The notes under the pieces: model-generated
What the model saw: only the letters and a program-made list of their open reading frames with translations
Told to the model about the DNA's origin: nothing
Databases searched by the model: none
Made by a program: the position numbers and the translations under genes
Origin: Providencia stuartii
GTDB taxonomy: Bacteria > Pseudomonadota > Gammaproteobacteria > Enterobacterales > Enterobacteriaceae
Length of the DNA: 64,000 bases
Assembly (NCBI RefSeq): GCF_029277985.1
Contig: NZ_CP119546.1
Location: 2,418,001 to 2,482,000, forward strand
Direction of reading: 5' to 3'
Shown here: one piece after another, positions 25,648-33,632 of the stretch
Layout of the letters: each line of letters opens with the position of its first letter
Numbering within the stretch: the stretch's first letter is position 1

Positions 25648-27591
25648 TTACTTACTATTATTAATATCAGTTCTTTTTTTCTCAAGAAACTCAATCGCTT
25701 TAGTTAAACTACGAGTTCTTGGCGATGGCGGTAAACTGTTCAAGAAAACCTCACCATATGGGCGCGTTACTAAACGATTATCACAAATCACAATCACACC
25801 ATAATCGCTAGTGTCACGGATCAAGCGCCCAACCCCTTGTTTCAACGTAATCACGGCATCAGGGATTTGTACATCAGCAAAAGGATCCCCTCCTCTTAGC
25901 TGACAATCCTCAATACGCGCTCGTAATAGGGGGTCATCTGGCGCAGTAAAAGGCAATTTATCGATAATAACGCAGGTTAAATCATCTCCACGAACATCGA
26001 CGCCTTCCCAGAAGCTACTCGTCGCGACCAATACGGCATTACCTGCCTCAATAAACTGTGTCAGTAATTTATTTTTACTCGTTTCCCCCTGCATAAAAAC
26101 AGGCAGAGTCAAGGTCACTTTAAACTCTTCGGCTAATTCACGCATCATCAAATGTGATGTACATAAGAAAAAACAACGCCCTTGGTTTTTGATGATCAGG
26201 GGTCTTAACATGGTAGCCAGTTTTTGTGCGATGCCTTTTTGATTCGTTTCTGGCAGAAAACGCGGTACACAAAGTAACGTTTGGCTTTGATAATCAAAAG
26301 GACTTGCTAATAATAATGTTTTGGCTGAATCAATTCCTAATCTATCTGTAAAATAGTTAAGTTGCTCATTGACTGATAATGTCGCGGAGGTAAATACCCA
26401 GCTTGCTGGGGCGCTAGATATCATTTCACTAAATTTATCTGCTACCGTCAGAGGGGTTAATGCTAATAAAAAGTGGCGACCATAACTTTCAAACCAGTAG
26501 CTGTAACCTGGAATAGTGACTTCTTTCAACCTATTGAGTCTATTGCGATACAGTGTTACTCGTTCAAAAATAGAATCTAATGTTTGTGAGCGCCCTAGTG
26601 ACGTTTTAATGACTTCATAACAAAGCTCAAGGGAATCTTCGAGTAGTGTTAACGCTCGCTGTACCGTGGGCGTTTTTAATAATTCACGTAAATTCCCTCG
26701 AAAGCTGTTTTCCCCCAAATTTAAACGAAAATCTAAGGTACTTTGAGTTAGCCTGTCTGCACTCTTTTGTAGCTGAACCAGATCCTTAAGCTCTGTTCGG
26801 TAACTCATTACCATATCACGAGCAAGATCCAACAATTGGCGACTGCTTAATTGTTGACCAAAGTATTGGCTAGCGATATCTGGGATTTGATGCGCTTCAT
26901 CAAAAATCATCACATCGGCTTGCGGCATCAGCTCACCAAACCCCGTATCTTTCACCACGCGGTCAGCCATAAATAAGTGATGGTTTACCACTATGATATC
27001 GGCATCTAATGCCTTACGACGCGCTTTTAAAACAAAGCACTCTTGATAACGAGGGCAATCACTGCCTAAACAGTTGTCATTAGTACTGGTGACTAGCGGC
27101 CAAACGGCATGATCTTCCGCAATATCATGGCACGTACTCACATCCCCTGATTCGGATTCAATTGACCAACTACGCAACCGTACAACAGCAGAGAGAATTT
27201 CAGGTTCAAGGCTGCCACCACCTAATGATTGCTGATCTAAACGCTCTAAGCACAGATAATTAGAACGACCTTTGAGCAACGCTGTACGACCGGTATATTG
27301 CATCGCATCAATAATCGTCGGTAGGTCACGATGATAAAGTTGATCTTGTAATGCCTTCGAGCCTGTTGAAACAATCACTTTTTTACCTGATCGTAATGCA
27401 GGAACTAAATACGCAAACGTTTTACCTGTACCAGTCCCCGCCTCAGCCACTAGCACTTGCTGTTTTGCAATGGCTTCAGAGACAGCATTAGACATAGTCA
27501 CCTGCGCTGCACGTGGTTGAAACCCAGGGATTGTTTTCGCTAAAAAGCCATCAGAAGAGAAATCGTCGTACACCGCAAACCTATTAATCAT
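25648..27591 (-). CDS. yoaA: YoaA, DinG/XPD-family iron-sulfur DNA helicase
   Basis: 647 aa; E. coli YoaA is 636. Walker A is VAEAGTGTGKTFAYLVPAL and Walker B is MIFDEAHQIPD. Four cysteines of the XPD-type Fe-S cluster lie in the inserted domain (CLERL, NCLGSDCPRYQECF). C-terminal helicase motifs ATSSFWEGVDVRGD and QGVGRLIRDTSDYG are intact. E. coli YoaA works with the HolC (chi) subunit of DNA polymerase III in repair of stalled or damaged replication. No good site precedes the ATG at 27591; an in-frame GTG at 27573 (V-YDDFSSDG, aligning with the E. coli start) after TAGG may be the true start. Confidence 0.95.
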   Translation of the reverse strand: MINRFAVYDDFSSDGFLAKTIPGFQPRAAQVTMSNAVSEAIAKQQVLVAEAGTGTGKTFAYLVPALRSGKKVIVSTGSKALQDQLYHRDLPTIIDAMQYTGRTALLKGRSNYLCLERLDQQSLGGGSLEPEILSAVVRLRSWSIESESGDVSTCHDIAEDHAVWPLVTSTNDNCLGSDCPRYQECFVLKARRKALDADIIVVNHHLFMADRVVKDTGFGELMPQADVMIFDEAHQIPDIASQYFGQQLSSRQLLDLARDMVMSYRTELKDLVQLQKSADRLTQSTLDFRLNLGENSFRGNLRELLKTPTVQRALTLLEDSLELCYEVIKTSLGRSQTLDSIFERVTLYRNRLNRLKEVTIPGYSYWFESYGRHFLLALTPLTVADKFSEMISSAPASWVFTSATLSVNEQLNYFTDRLGIDSAKTLLLASPFDYQSQTLLCVPRFLPETNQKGIAQKLATMLRPLIIKNQGRCFFLCTSHLMMRELAEEFKVTLTLPVFMQGETSKNKLLTQFIEAGNAVLVATSSFWEGVDVRGDDLTCVIIDKLPFTAPDDPLLRARIEDCQLRGGDPFADVQIPDAVITLKQGVGRLIRDTSDYGVIVICDNRLVTRPYGEVFLNSLPPSPRTRSLTKAIEFLEKKRTDINNSK

Positions 27592-27732
27592 TCAATTTGA
27601 AGGGGATTACTTTACCATGTCTTGCCCTCACCTGCTGAGCTAAATGGTGTATTCATGCCAGAAGGGATTTTCATTAATAGAACTAACTGTTATTCTTAAA
27701 AAAACTCATAGATAAAGCACTAAGGAACCCTA

Positions 27733-28080
27733 ATGACGATTGAAAGGATAGATCCAGATAAGCGTTGGTCTGAAGCGGTTATTCACAATAATGTTGTTTA
27801 CTACACCAGCGTTCCTGAAAATTTAGATGCTGATATTATTGCGCAAACCACAGATACACTCTCCGCTATTGATATTCTTCTACAACGTGTTGGTTCTGAT
27901 AAGAGTAAGATCTTAGATGCCACTATTTTCTTAGCTGATAAAGCTGATTTCGCTGGCATGAACCAAGCATGGGATGCATGGGTTGTTGAAGGTAGCGCGC
28001 CTGTTCGTTGTACAGTTCAAGCGGCACTAATGAAACCCGAGTATAAAGTGGAAATTAAAATCGTTGCGGCGATTGATTGA
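27733..28080 (+). CDS. yoaB: RidA-family protein YoaB
   Basis: 115 aa (E. coli YoaB 114). It has the YjgF/YER057c/UK114 fold: residues about 1-60 carry ERIDPDKRWSEAVIHNNVVYYTSVPE, and the C-terminal half has KILDATIFLADKADF and the family-typical ARCTVQAALxKPEYKVEI pattern (here PVRCTVQAAL), whose Arg binds the substrate carboxylate. RidA itself deaminates reactive enamines and imines; YoaB is a paralogue whose activity is less studied. The ATG follows AAGGA. It is divergent from yoaA over about 140 bases, as in E. coli. Confidence 0.92.
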   Translation: MTIERIDPDKRWSEAVIHNNVVYYTSVPENLDADIIAQTTDTLSAIDILLQRVGSDKSKILDATIFLADKADFAGMNQAWDAWVVEGSAPVRCTVQAALMKPEYKVEIKIVAAID

Positions 28081-28116
28081 TTAGCCAATAGGGTGGATTA
28101 ATCCATATAAAATATT

Positions 28117-28156
28117 AAAAGCGCCGCATACACACGGTATCGGCGCTTGTTTTTAT
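28117..28156. terminator. Bidirectional terminator between yoaB and mdtI
   Basis: AAGCGCCG pairs with CGGCGCTT (28119-28148) with an inner ATA/TAT. The + strand then reads GTTTTTA, and the minus strand after the stem reads TTTTAATATTTTA. It serves convergent yoaB and mdtJI. Confidence 0.85.
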
Positions 28157-28485
28157 GACATTTTAATGAGCACCATTCCTAGTAGCAGTACCGCAATGCC
28201 GCCCCAACCCTTGTAGTTGAGTCTTTGGTTGAAAAGTATCCATCCCGCGGCAATTGTCGCGATAATCCCAAACGCCCCCCACAGTGCATAAGCGATTGAC
28301 AGCTCGATTCCTTTTACTGCTTGAGCAAGGGAACTAAATGCCCCTAATACCGCTAATAATGAGAGAATACCTAACCAGTAACGTTTAAATCCATTCGACA
28401 TTTTTAACAAGATATTCGCTAAAATCTCAAGTACGACTGCTAATACCAAAAAGGCACCGTGCCACCATTCAAATTGCATATCCAT
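28153..28485 (-). CDS. mdtI: Spermidine exporter subunit MdtI (SMR family)
   Basis: 110 aa with four membrane helices and the small-multidrug-resistance hallmark: a membrane-embedded Glu ([11 protein letters not shown], about residue 19), then [27 protein letters not shown]. It closely follows E. coli MdtI (109 aa). MdtI and MdtJ together form a heteromeric inner-membrane pump that exports spermidine. The start ATG 28485 is two bases after the mdtJ stop and preceded by GGAGG located in the end of mdtJ, so translation is coupled. Confidence 0.95.
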   Translation of the reverse strand: MDMQFEWWHGAFLVLAVVLEILANILLKMSNGFKRYWLGILSLLAVLGAFSSLAQAVKGIELSIAYALWGAFGIIATIAAGWILFNQRLNYKGWGGIAVLLLGMVLIKMS

Positions 28486-28487
28486 AA

Positions 28488-28895
28488 TTAGGCCTCCGTT
28501 TTCGTCATCGATTGTGTCAAGCTGCTTGATTTAACAGCGGTGTGTGCTTTTTGAGATGACTTAGTGGCGACAGCCTTTTTAGTACCAAATTTTATCAATC
28601 CAATACCGACGATTAGCAAGATTAACCCACCGATTTTCATTGGTGAGAGTGATTCACCAAACCACAGTACGCTAAAGGTGGTGATGAATAAAATACCGAT
28701 GCCTTCCCATAAGGCATACGCGACCCCTAACGCCACTTTTTTAATCGCAATAGCCAATAAAATATAGGAAAGTGCGATCATGACATACATGACGACCATT
28801 CCGGTATATCCACCACTGACACTGGCGTGTTTCATGGATAAAGTACCGGTAACTTCGGCGATAATAGATAATACTAAAAATATCCAATATATCAT
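28488..28895 (-). CDS. mdtJ: Spermidine exporter subunit MdtJ (SMR family)
   Basis: 135 aa, longer than E. coli MdtJ (121) through a Lys/Ser/Thr-rich cytoplasmic tail (from about residue 105). Four membrane helices are clear; the SMR glutamate is in [16 protein letters not shown] (Glu14), with [15 protein letters not shown] and [15 protein letters not shown] following. It partners MdtI. The ATG at 28895 follows GAGAG. The 5' leader contains two mini-ORFs (see the leader entry). In E. coli the pair is reported to be induced by spermidine. Confidence 0.95.
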   Translation of the reverse strand: MIYWIFLVLSIIAEVTGTLSMKHASVSGGYTGMVVMYVMIALSYILLAIAIKKVALGVAYALWEGIGILFITTFSVLWFGESLSPMKIGGLILLIVGIGLIKFGTKKAVATKSSQKAHTAVKSSSLTQSMTKTEA

Positions 28896-29534
28896 TATAT
28901 AATCTCTCTACAGACAACCGCATGCCTGCTTTTTTTTCATACAGAAAAAACGCACTTTTCGTCAGCGAAAAATTTCATGCGAGTATAAAAAAATAATAAA
29001 TATCAAGAAAATGCTGGTTTTATTCAGCAAAGTGAATATTTTAGAGAGACGCTATAAAGCACCGCACCAGTGATGCTCACTGGAAAGGATAGCTGAAAGG
29101 AAAAGTCTGTGGGTTGTTCTTCTTTGTGACTTACTGATTTTAATGCTATTCACGCTAAGCATGATATCTCATTCATTTCATCGGATGGACATCCACCCAA
29201 GTTACTCCGAACCCTCATATAATTGTTAATACATGCTATTTTTAGCATGCCAAAAATATTAAGTCAATGAATATAAACAGCTTTTTATAATGAATTTTTA
29301 TTGCATAATTATGCATCTATAACCGCAAGAACCTCAGTATTGTTCATAAGATAGCGAATAAACAACCAAAAAACCCTCACTAAATAACCCTATTTTTTAT
29401 TGATAAAAATACATTTTTTACTGTTTTCTTTTATTAGACAACACATCAACTGTTTATCATTGACTTCAACAACAAACAGGCTTCTTATATGAGTCATATT
29501 CGTAAAATATGTATTTCGTCCGAAAGAGAGATAA
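28896..29534. promoter_or_regulatory. mdtJ-pdxK divergent intergenic region with mini-ORFs and an operator-like palindrome
   Basis: On the minus strand, ahead of mdtJ, lie two short frames: MKFFADEKCVFSV (ATG at 28978) and MKKKQACGCL (ATG at 28941), the latter ending about 20 bases before the mdtJ start. A hairpin TTTTCG-CTGA-CGAAAA overlaps the first. Farther up is the perfect repeat CCAGTGA-TGC-TCACTGG at 29067-29083. On the + strand a 23-codon frame (29489-29560) overlaps the pdxK start. No gene was seen otherwise. Confidence 0.45.
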
Positions 29535-30383
29535 ATGGCTACCTTCAACCTCACCTCTAATAGTTTTCAAAACGACACAAATGCGACACCACTCCCCTAT
29601 GATGTCATCTCTATCCAATCTCAGGTTGTTTATGGCTGTGTCGGTAATAGCATTGCCGTCCCTGCATTAATGAAACAAGGCTTGCGCGTTGCCGCTGTAC
29701 CAACGGTTATTTTAAGCAATACTCCACATTACGCGACTTGCCATGGTGGTGAGTTACCTTCAGAGTGGTTTCGCGGTTACTTAAGTGGCTTAGTGGAACG
29801 TGGCTGTATGGCGGGTGTACGTGCCATTTTAACGGGTTACTTAGGCTCTAAAAACAAAGCACATGATTTAGCACAGTGGCTAACTGCTATACGTAAAACG
29901 CACCCTTCTATCCCCGTGATCGTCGATCCCGTTATGGGCGATGAAGACAGCGGTTTCTACATACCACCTGAAATCGCTGACGTTTATCGAAATGACGTTA
30001 TTCCACTTGCGACAGGGATCATTCCAAATAAATTTGAGTTAGCAACGCTCAGTGGCCAAGAGATACAAACTTTAGATGATGCAACTAAAGCTGCCCGTAG
30101 TTTATTAAAGGGGCATACTCAATGGGTCATTATTACCAGCGCATTTCAACCCGATGAAGAGAATATCGACGTCGTTTGTGTCACGAAGCAAGATGTGTCA
30201 GTTATCCGCCATAAACGTTACCCAGTCACCCCCAAAGGCACAGGTGATTTATTTGGTGCGGAGCTAACAGCTCAATTATTAGCGGGGTTATCCGTGCCCG
30301 ATGCCGCGAAAATGGCCTGTTTACGCATTGAGCAAGGAATTATTCATATGGCGGCAACCGGTCGCAGTGAATTGGTGCTTTAA
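29535..30383 (+). CDS. pdxK: Pyridoxal/pyridoxine/hydroxymethylpyrimidine kinase PdxK
   Basis: 282 aa (E. coli PdxK 283). This ATP-dependent kinase of B6 salvage phosphorylates pyridoxal, pyridoxine and pyridoxamine. Matches to PdxK rather than PdxY are strong: VISIQSQVVYGCVGNSIAVPAL, AVPTVILSNTPHY and VDPVMGDEDSGFY. The ribokinase-family anion hole and catalytic Asp are in TPKGTGDLFGAELTAQLL. The ATG at 29535 follows AGAGAG. It is convergent with zwf, from which a 13-bp stem separates it. PdxY is not in this window. Confidence 0.95.
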   Translation: MATFNLTSNSFQNDTNATPLPYDVISIQSQVVYGCVGNSIAVPALMKQGLRVAAVPTVILSNTPHYATCHGGELPSEWFRGYLSGLVERGCMAGVRAILTGYLGSKNKAHDLAQWLTAIRKTHPSIPVIVDPVMGDEDSGFYIPPEIADVYRNDVIPLATGIIPNKFELATLSGQEIQTLDDATKAARSLLKGHTQWVIITSAFQPDEENIDVVCVTKQDVSVIRHKRYPVTPKGTGDLFGAELTAQLLAGLSVPDAAKMACLRIEQGIIHMAATGRSELVL

Positions 30384-30432
30384 TGGCGACCTACAAGAAT
30401 GTGATAAATCGCCGTTGATATCACGTCAATCA

Positions 30433-30472
30433 ATAAGGCCAGTTGGCTTATCTCTGCAACAACTGGCCTTAT
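30433..30472. terminator. Hairpin between convergent pdxK and zwf
   Basis: ATAAGGCCAGTTG (30433-30445) pairs with CAACTGGCCTTAT (30460-30472), 13 bp without mismatch. Neither side ends in a good T-tract, so a bidirectional terminator is likely but not of classic form. Confidence 0.6.
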
Positions 30473-30492
30473 AAAAATAATATTAGACGTTA

Positions 30493-31968
30493 TTATTCAA
30501 ATTCATTCCATGAACGCCCATCACGGGTGATCATAGCGACAGAAGCAATAGGCCCCCAAGTCCCCGCTTGATATGGTTTAGGTGCTTCGTTATCCATTGC
30601 CCATGCGTCCATAATGGAGTCAACAAATTTCCATGCTTCTTCCACTTCATCGCGACGAACAAATAATGCCTGAATACCGCGCATTGCTTCGAGCAATAAA
30701 CGCTCATAAGCATCCGCTAAGTGAGTTTGATTGAATGTTTCTGAGAAACTCAAATCCAACTTCGTTGTTTGCAAGCGATGTTTATGATCGAGCCCAGGTG
30801 CCTTATTCATGATCTCAATATCAATACCTTCATCAGGCTGTAGGCGGATAGTGAGTTTGTTTTGTGGAAGCTCCTGATAACTTTCTGAAAAAATATTCAG
30901 CGCAGGTTTTTTAAAGTAAACCACAACTTCTGAACATTTTGCAGGCAGACGCTTGCCTGTCCGTAAGTAGAAAGGCACGCCAGCCCAACGCCAATCATCA
31001 ATATCGACACGCAATGCCACAAAGGTTTCGGTCATACTTTGCTTATTAGCGCCTTCTTCCTCAAGATAACCAGGCACCTTATTACCTTGAACAAAACCAG
31101 CGGTATATTGGCCGCGAACTGCTTTTTCTCTAACATTCGTATGGTCAATGCGACGTAGTGAACGTAAGACTTTAACCTTCTCATCACGAATGCGATCGGT
31201 CGTCAAATCTGCGGGAGGAGACATGGCAATCATTGTTAAAATTTGTAATAGGTGATTTTGCACCATATCACGCATTTGCCCTGCCTGATCAAAGTAGCCC
31301 CAACGACCTTCGATACCGACTTCTTCCGCAACCGTAATTTGTACATGATCGATGGTTCGGTTATCCCAGTTATTGATAAACAGCGAGTTAGCAAAACGAA
31401 GCGCCAACAAGTTAAGCACCGTTTCTTTTCCGAGATAGTGGTCAATACGATAGACTTGGCTTTCATCAAAATACTTAGCGACTTCATTATTAATTTCTTG
31501 TGAAGAAGCTAAATCCGTGCCTAAAGGTTTTTCCATGACAACACGGTTAGGTTGCTTATTTAATCCTGCATGTCCCAGCCCTTGGCAAACTGCACCAAAC
31601 GTACTTGGCGGCATGGCAAAATAGTGGATCGCGGGATGACGATCCTGCTTAAGCATTTGTGCCAAACTATCGAAATTTTCAGTTTGATTAACATCTAGAT
31701 TGCAGAAATCTAAACGTGCGCTAAGTTTTTCCCACAGTACCGGATCAAGGTCTTCTTTCAAAAATTCGCTGAATGCTTTTTCAACAAATTCAATATAATC
31801 GCTCTGGCTCCACTGCGCACGGCCAACACCGATAATACGCGTGTCTGGGTGAATGTAGCCTGCTTTCTCCAACTGATACAAAGATGGAAGCAATTTACGA
31901 CGAGCGAGGTCTCCTTTGGTGCCGAAAATAATCAAGTCACAGGCTTGAGCAGCATTATTTACCGCCAT
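30493..31968 (-). CDS. zwf: Glucose-6-phosphate 1-dehydrogenase
   Basis: Start ATG 31968 (MAVNNAAQACDL) follows GAGGAG and gives 491 aa, exactly the E. coli length; an upstream ATG at 31983 is not needed. The NADP-binding FGTKGDLARRKLLPSLYQL, the active-site RIDHYLGKETVLNLLALRFAN (catalytic His) and the C-terminal WAMDNEAPKPYQAGTWGP are intact. It commits glucose-6-phosphate to the oxidative pentose phosphate pathway. edd and eda do not follow it, unlike in E. coli. A HexR-type palindrome lies 30 bases upstream of the start, and hexR itself is divergent next door. Confidence 0.97.
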   Translation of the reverse strand: MAVNNAAQACDLIIFGTKGDLARRKLLPSLYQLEKAGYIHPDTRIIGVGRAQWSQSDYIEFVEKAFSEFLKEDLDPVLWEKLSARLDFCNLDVNQTENFDSLAQMLKQDRHPAIHYFAMPPSTFGAVCQGLGHAGLNKQPNRVVMEKPLGTDLASSQEINNEVAKYFDESQVYRIDHYLGKETVLNLLALRFANSLFINNWDNRTIDHVQITVAEEVGIEGRWGYFDQAGQMRDMVQNHLLQILTMIAMSPPADLTTDRIRDEKVKVLRSLRRIDHTNVREKAVRGQYTAGFVQGNKVPGYLEEEGANKQSMTETFVALRVDIDDWRWAGVPFYLRTGKRLPAKCSEVVVYFKKPALNIFSESYQELPQNKLTIRLQPDEGIDIEIMNKAPGLDHKHRLQTTKLDLSFSETFNQTHLADAYERLLLEAMRGIQALFVRRDEVEEAWKFVDSIMDAWAMDNEAPKPYQAGTWGPIASVAMITRDGRSWNEFE

Positions 31969-31997
31969 ATTGGTTCTCCTCAATTTGCGGAATTTAT

Positions 31998-32012
31998 TGT
32001 AATTTTGTTACA
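31998..32012. promoter_or_regulatory. HexR-type operator upstream of zwf
   Basis: TGTAATTTTGTTACA has the inverted TGTAA/TTACA ends of the HexR box (consensus TGTAATTNNATTACA in proteobacteria). It lies 30-44 bases before the zwf start. A weaker match, TGTAATAAAATAACA, is at 32147-32161. KDPG or a related sugar phosphate would release HexR. Confidence 0.65.
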
Positions 32013-32054
32013 AAATTAGCCAGATGTTCCGCTAATGTACCCTTTTGAAGGTAC

Positions 32055-32297
32055 TCAGTAAATATTGATGATACTGATCACAGTTTTTATGCTGAAAAAA
32101 ACAACAAACGTGGCTCGTGTCATCATAACTGAATGGTGACAGCATTTGTAATAAAATAACAAAACCGTCAGTGAACTGACTGAGATGAAAATTAGATACA
32201 GCTCATAGTTTCGTAAAAAATTACGCCACAAACTTGGAACATTCGGATAGGTTAACCATAACCCATAGTATATTCCTGTTATAAACACTGCCTTCAA
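32055..32297 (-). CDS. Possible small hydrophobic protein between zwf and hexR
   Basis: An 80-codon frame from a TTG at 32297. It has about three hydrophobic segments (AVFITGIYYGLWLTY, LYLIFISVSSLTVLLFYY and TRATFVVFFSIKTVISIINIY) with a basic, aromatic-rich linker. The open frame continues upstream of the TTG with further hydrophobic residues but no ATG, and AAGGAG lies about 45 bases before the TTG. It covers the area where the hexR promoter and a possible second HexR site should be, so it may be chance. No family is recognised. Confidence 0.3.
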   Translation of the reverse strand: MKAVFITGIYYGLWLTYPNVPSLWRNFLRNYELYLIFISVSSLTVLLFYYKCCHHSVMMTRATFVVFFSIKTVISIINIY

Positions 32298-32374
32298 AAA
32301 CGATATTAATAAAATACAGAGTATCTTTATGGCAGAAAAATTTCTCCTTTTGATGAAATAGGCACTTTCGTTAT

Positions 32375-33220
32375 ATGAATATTTTAGAACAAATGAAGAG
32401 CAGCCTCGATTTTTTAAGTAAATCAGAAAAGAAAGTTGCCGAAGTTATTTTAGGTATGCCACAGCGCGCTATCCATCTTAGCATTGCAACCCTTGCTCAA
32501 CTGGCTGATGTGAGTGAGCCCACCGTTAACCGCTTTTGCCGCAAAATGGATACCAAAGGATTTCCTGACTTCAAACTGCGCCTAGCTCAAAACCTTGCCA
32601 ATGGCACCCCTTATGTCAATCGTAATGTTGAAGAAAACGACACAGTAAATACCTACACCCATAAGATTTTTGAGTCTGCGATGGCAGGGTTAGATAATGT
32701 CAAACATACCTTAGATATTACAGCGATTAACCGAGCTGTTGACCTTCTCACCCAAGCTCGCAAGATTAGCTTTTTTGGCTTTGGTGCTTCCGCTGCTGTC
32801 GCTCATGATGCGATGAATAAATTTTTCCGCTTTAATATTCCCGTCATCTATTTCGATGATATTGTTATGCAGCGGATGAGTTGTATAAATAGTAGCGAGG
32901 GAGACGTTATCGTTTTGATTTCACATACTGGCAGAACAAAAGCGTTAGTCGATATGGCACGTTTAGCCCGAGATAACGATGCGACTGTCATCGCAATTAC
33001 TTCCGATAACTCCCCACTTTCTCACGTTGCCACCCTTTCAATCATCATCGACGTATCTGAAGATACTGATATGTACATGCCTATGGTATCTAGATTAGCG
33101 CAACTAACCGTTATTGATGTGCTAACAACAGGTTTTACCTTAAGAAGAGGTGAAAAATTTAGAGATAACTTGAAACGGGTCAAAGAAGCATTACGCGATT
33201 CGCGGTTTGATAGCGTGTAG
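32375..33220 (+). CDS. hexR: HexR, RpiR-family transcriptional regulator of central carbon metabolism
   Basis: 281 aa (E. coli 289; the C-terminal tail is shorter). The N-terminal RpiR helix-turn-helix is at about residues 1-77, with LAQLADVSEPTVNRFCRKMDTKGFPDFKLRLAQ. The SIS sugar-phosphate domain is at about 125-250 with FFGFGASAAVAHDAMNKFFR and VIVLISHTGRTKALVDMA. In other proteobacteria HexR represses zwf and related genes and responds to KDPG. The operator at zwf, its position between zwf and pykA, and close sequence match support the name. Confidence 0.95.
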   Translation: MNILEQMKSSLDFLSKSEKKVAEVILGMPQRAIHLSIATLAQLADVSEPTVNRFCRKMDTKGFPDFKLRLAQNLANGTPYVNRNVEENDTVNTYTHKIFESAMAGLDNVKHTLDITAINRAVDLLTQARKISFFGFGASAAVAHDAMNKFFRFNIPVIYFDDIVMQRMSCINSSEGDVIVLISHTGRTKALVDMARLARDNDATVIAITSDNSPLSHVATLSIIIDVSEDTDMYMPMVSRLAQLTVIDVLTTGFTLRRGEKFRDNLKRVKEALRDSRFDSV

Positions 33221-33632
33221 CGATAACTGTTTTTGATTATTGATGCTAAATAACTCAAGCTATAGCAAAGTGACAAATCAATACGCCACTAGGTACGGTA
33301 ATAATACGAGAAGCCACACAGATGGAGGTGACCAAGGGGGTGGCAACGTGGAATATAACGAGTATCGCTTTAATAGTTTTGCAGACCTGATAGCATTAAC
33401 TAATTAGCAGTATATAATAGCTGTGCTCGTGTCAGCACAATAACTTGTCGCAAAAAGGTCTCGAAAATACGCAAAATGGTTCAAGTTATGTGCAAGCAGA
33501 AACGAGAAGTGATCCTGAATGGATAGGTTTCTGTCATGGGCAAGATAGCATTTTTGATATAAAGCATACAATTGAAGTATGAAGTCATTTCATTCAATAA
33601 ATTAACACCATTACAGGTCAACGGAGTAATAC
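33221..33632. promoter_or_regulatory. hexR-pykA intergenic region
   Basis: 412 bases without a convincing gene. It should contain the pykA promoter. A 22-codon frame (ATG near 33323, beginning MEVTKGVATWN) is present, but it has no strong support. No clear terminator for hexR and no HexR-type palindrome was found here, so pykA may be partly transcribed from hexR. Confidence 0.4.

Noticed and set aside
33323..33391. 22-codon frame upstream of pykA as a leader peptide
   Set aside because: It has an upstream AG-rich stretch but no hairpin or regulatory codon run, and is short enough to be chance.
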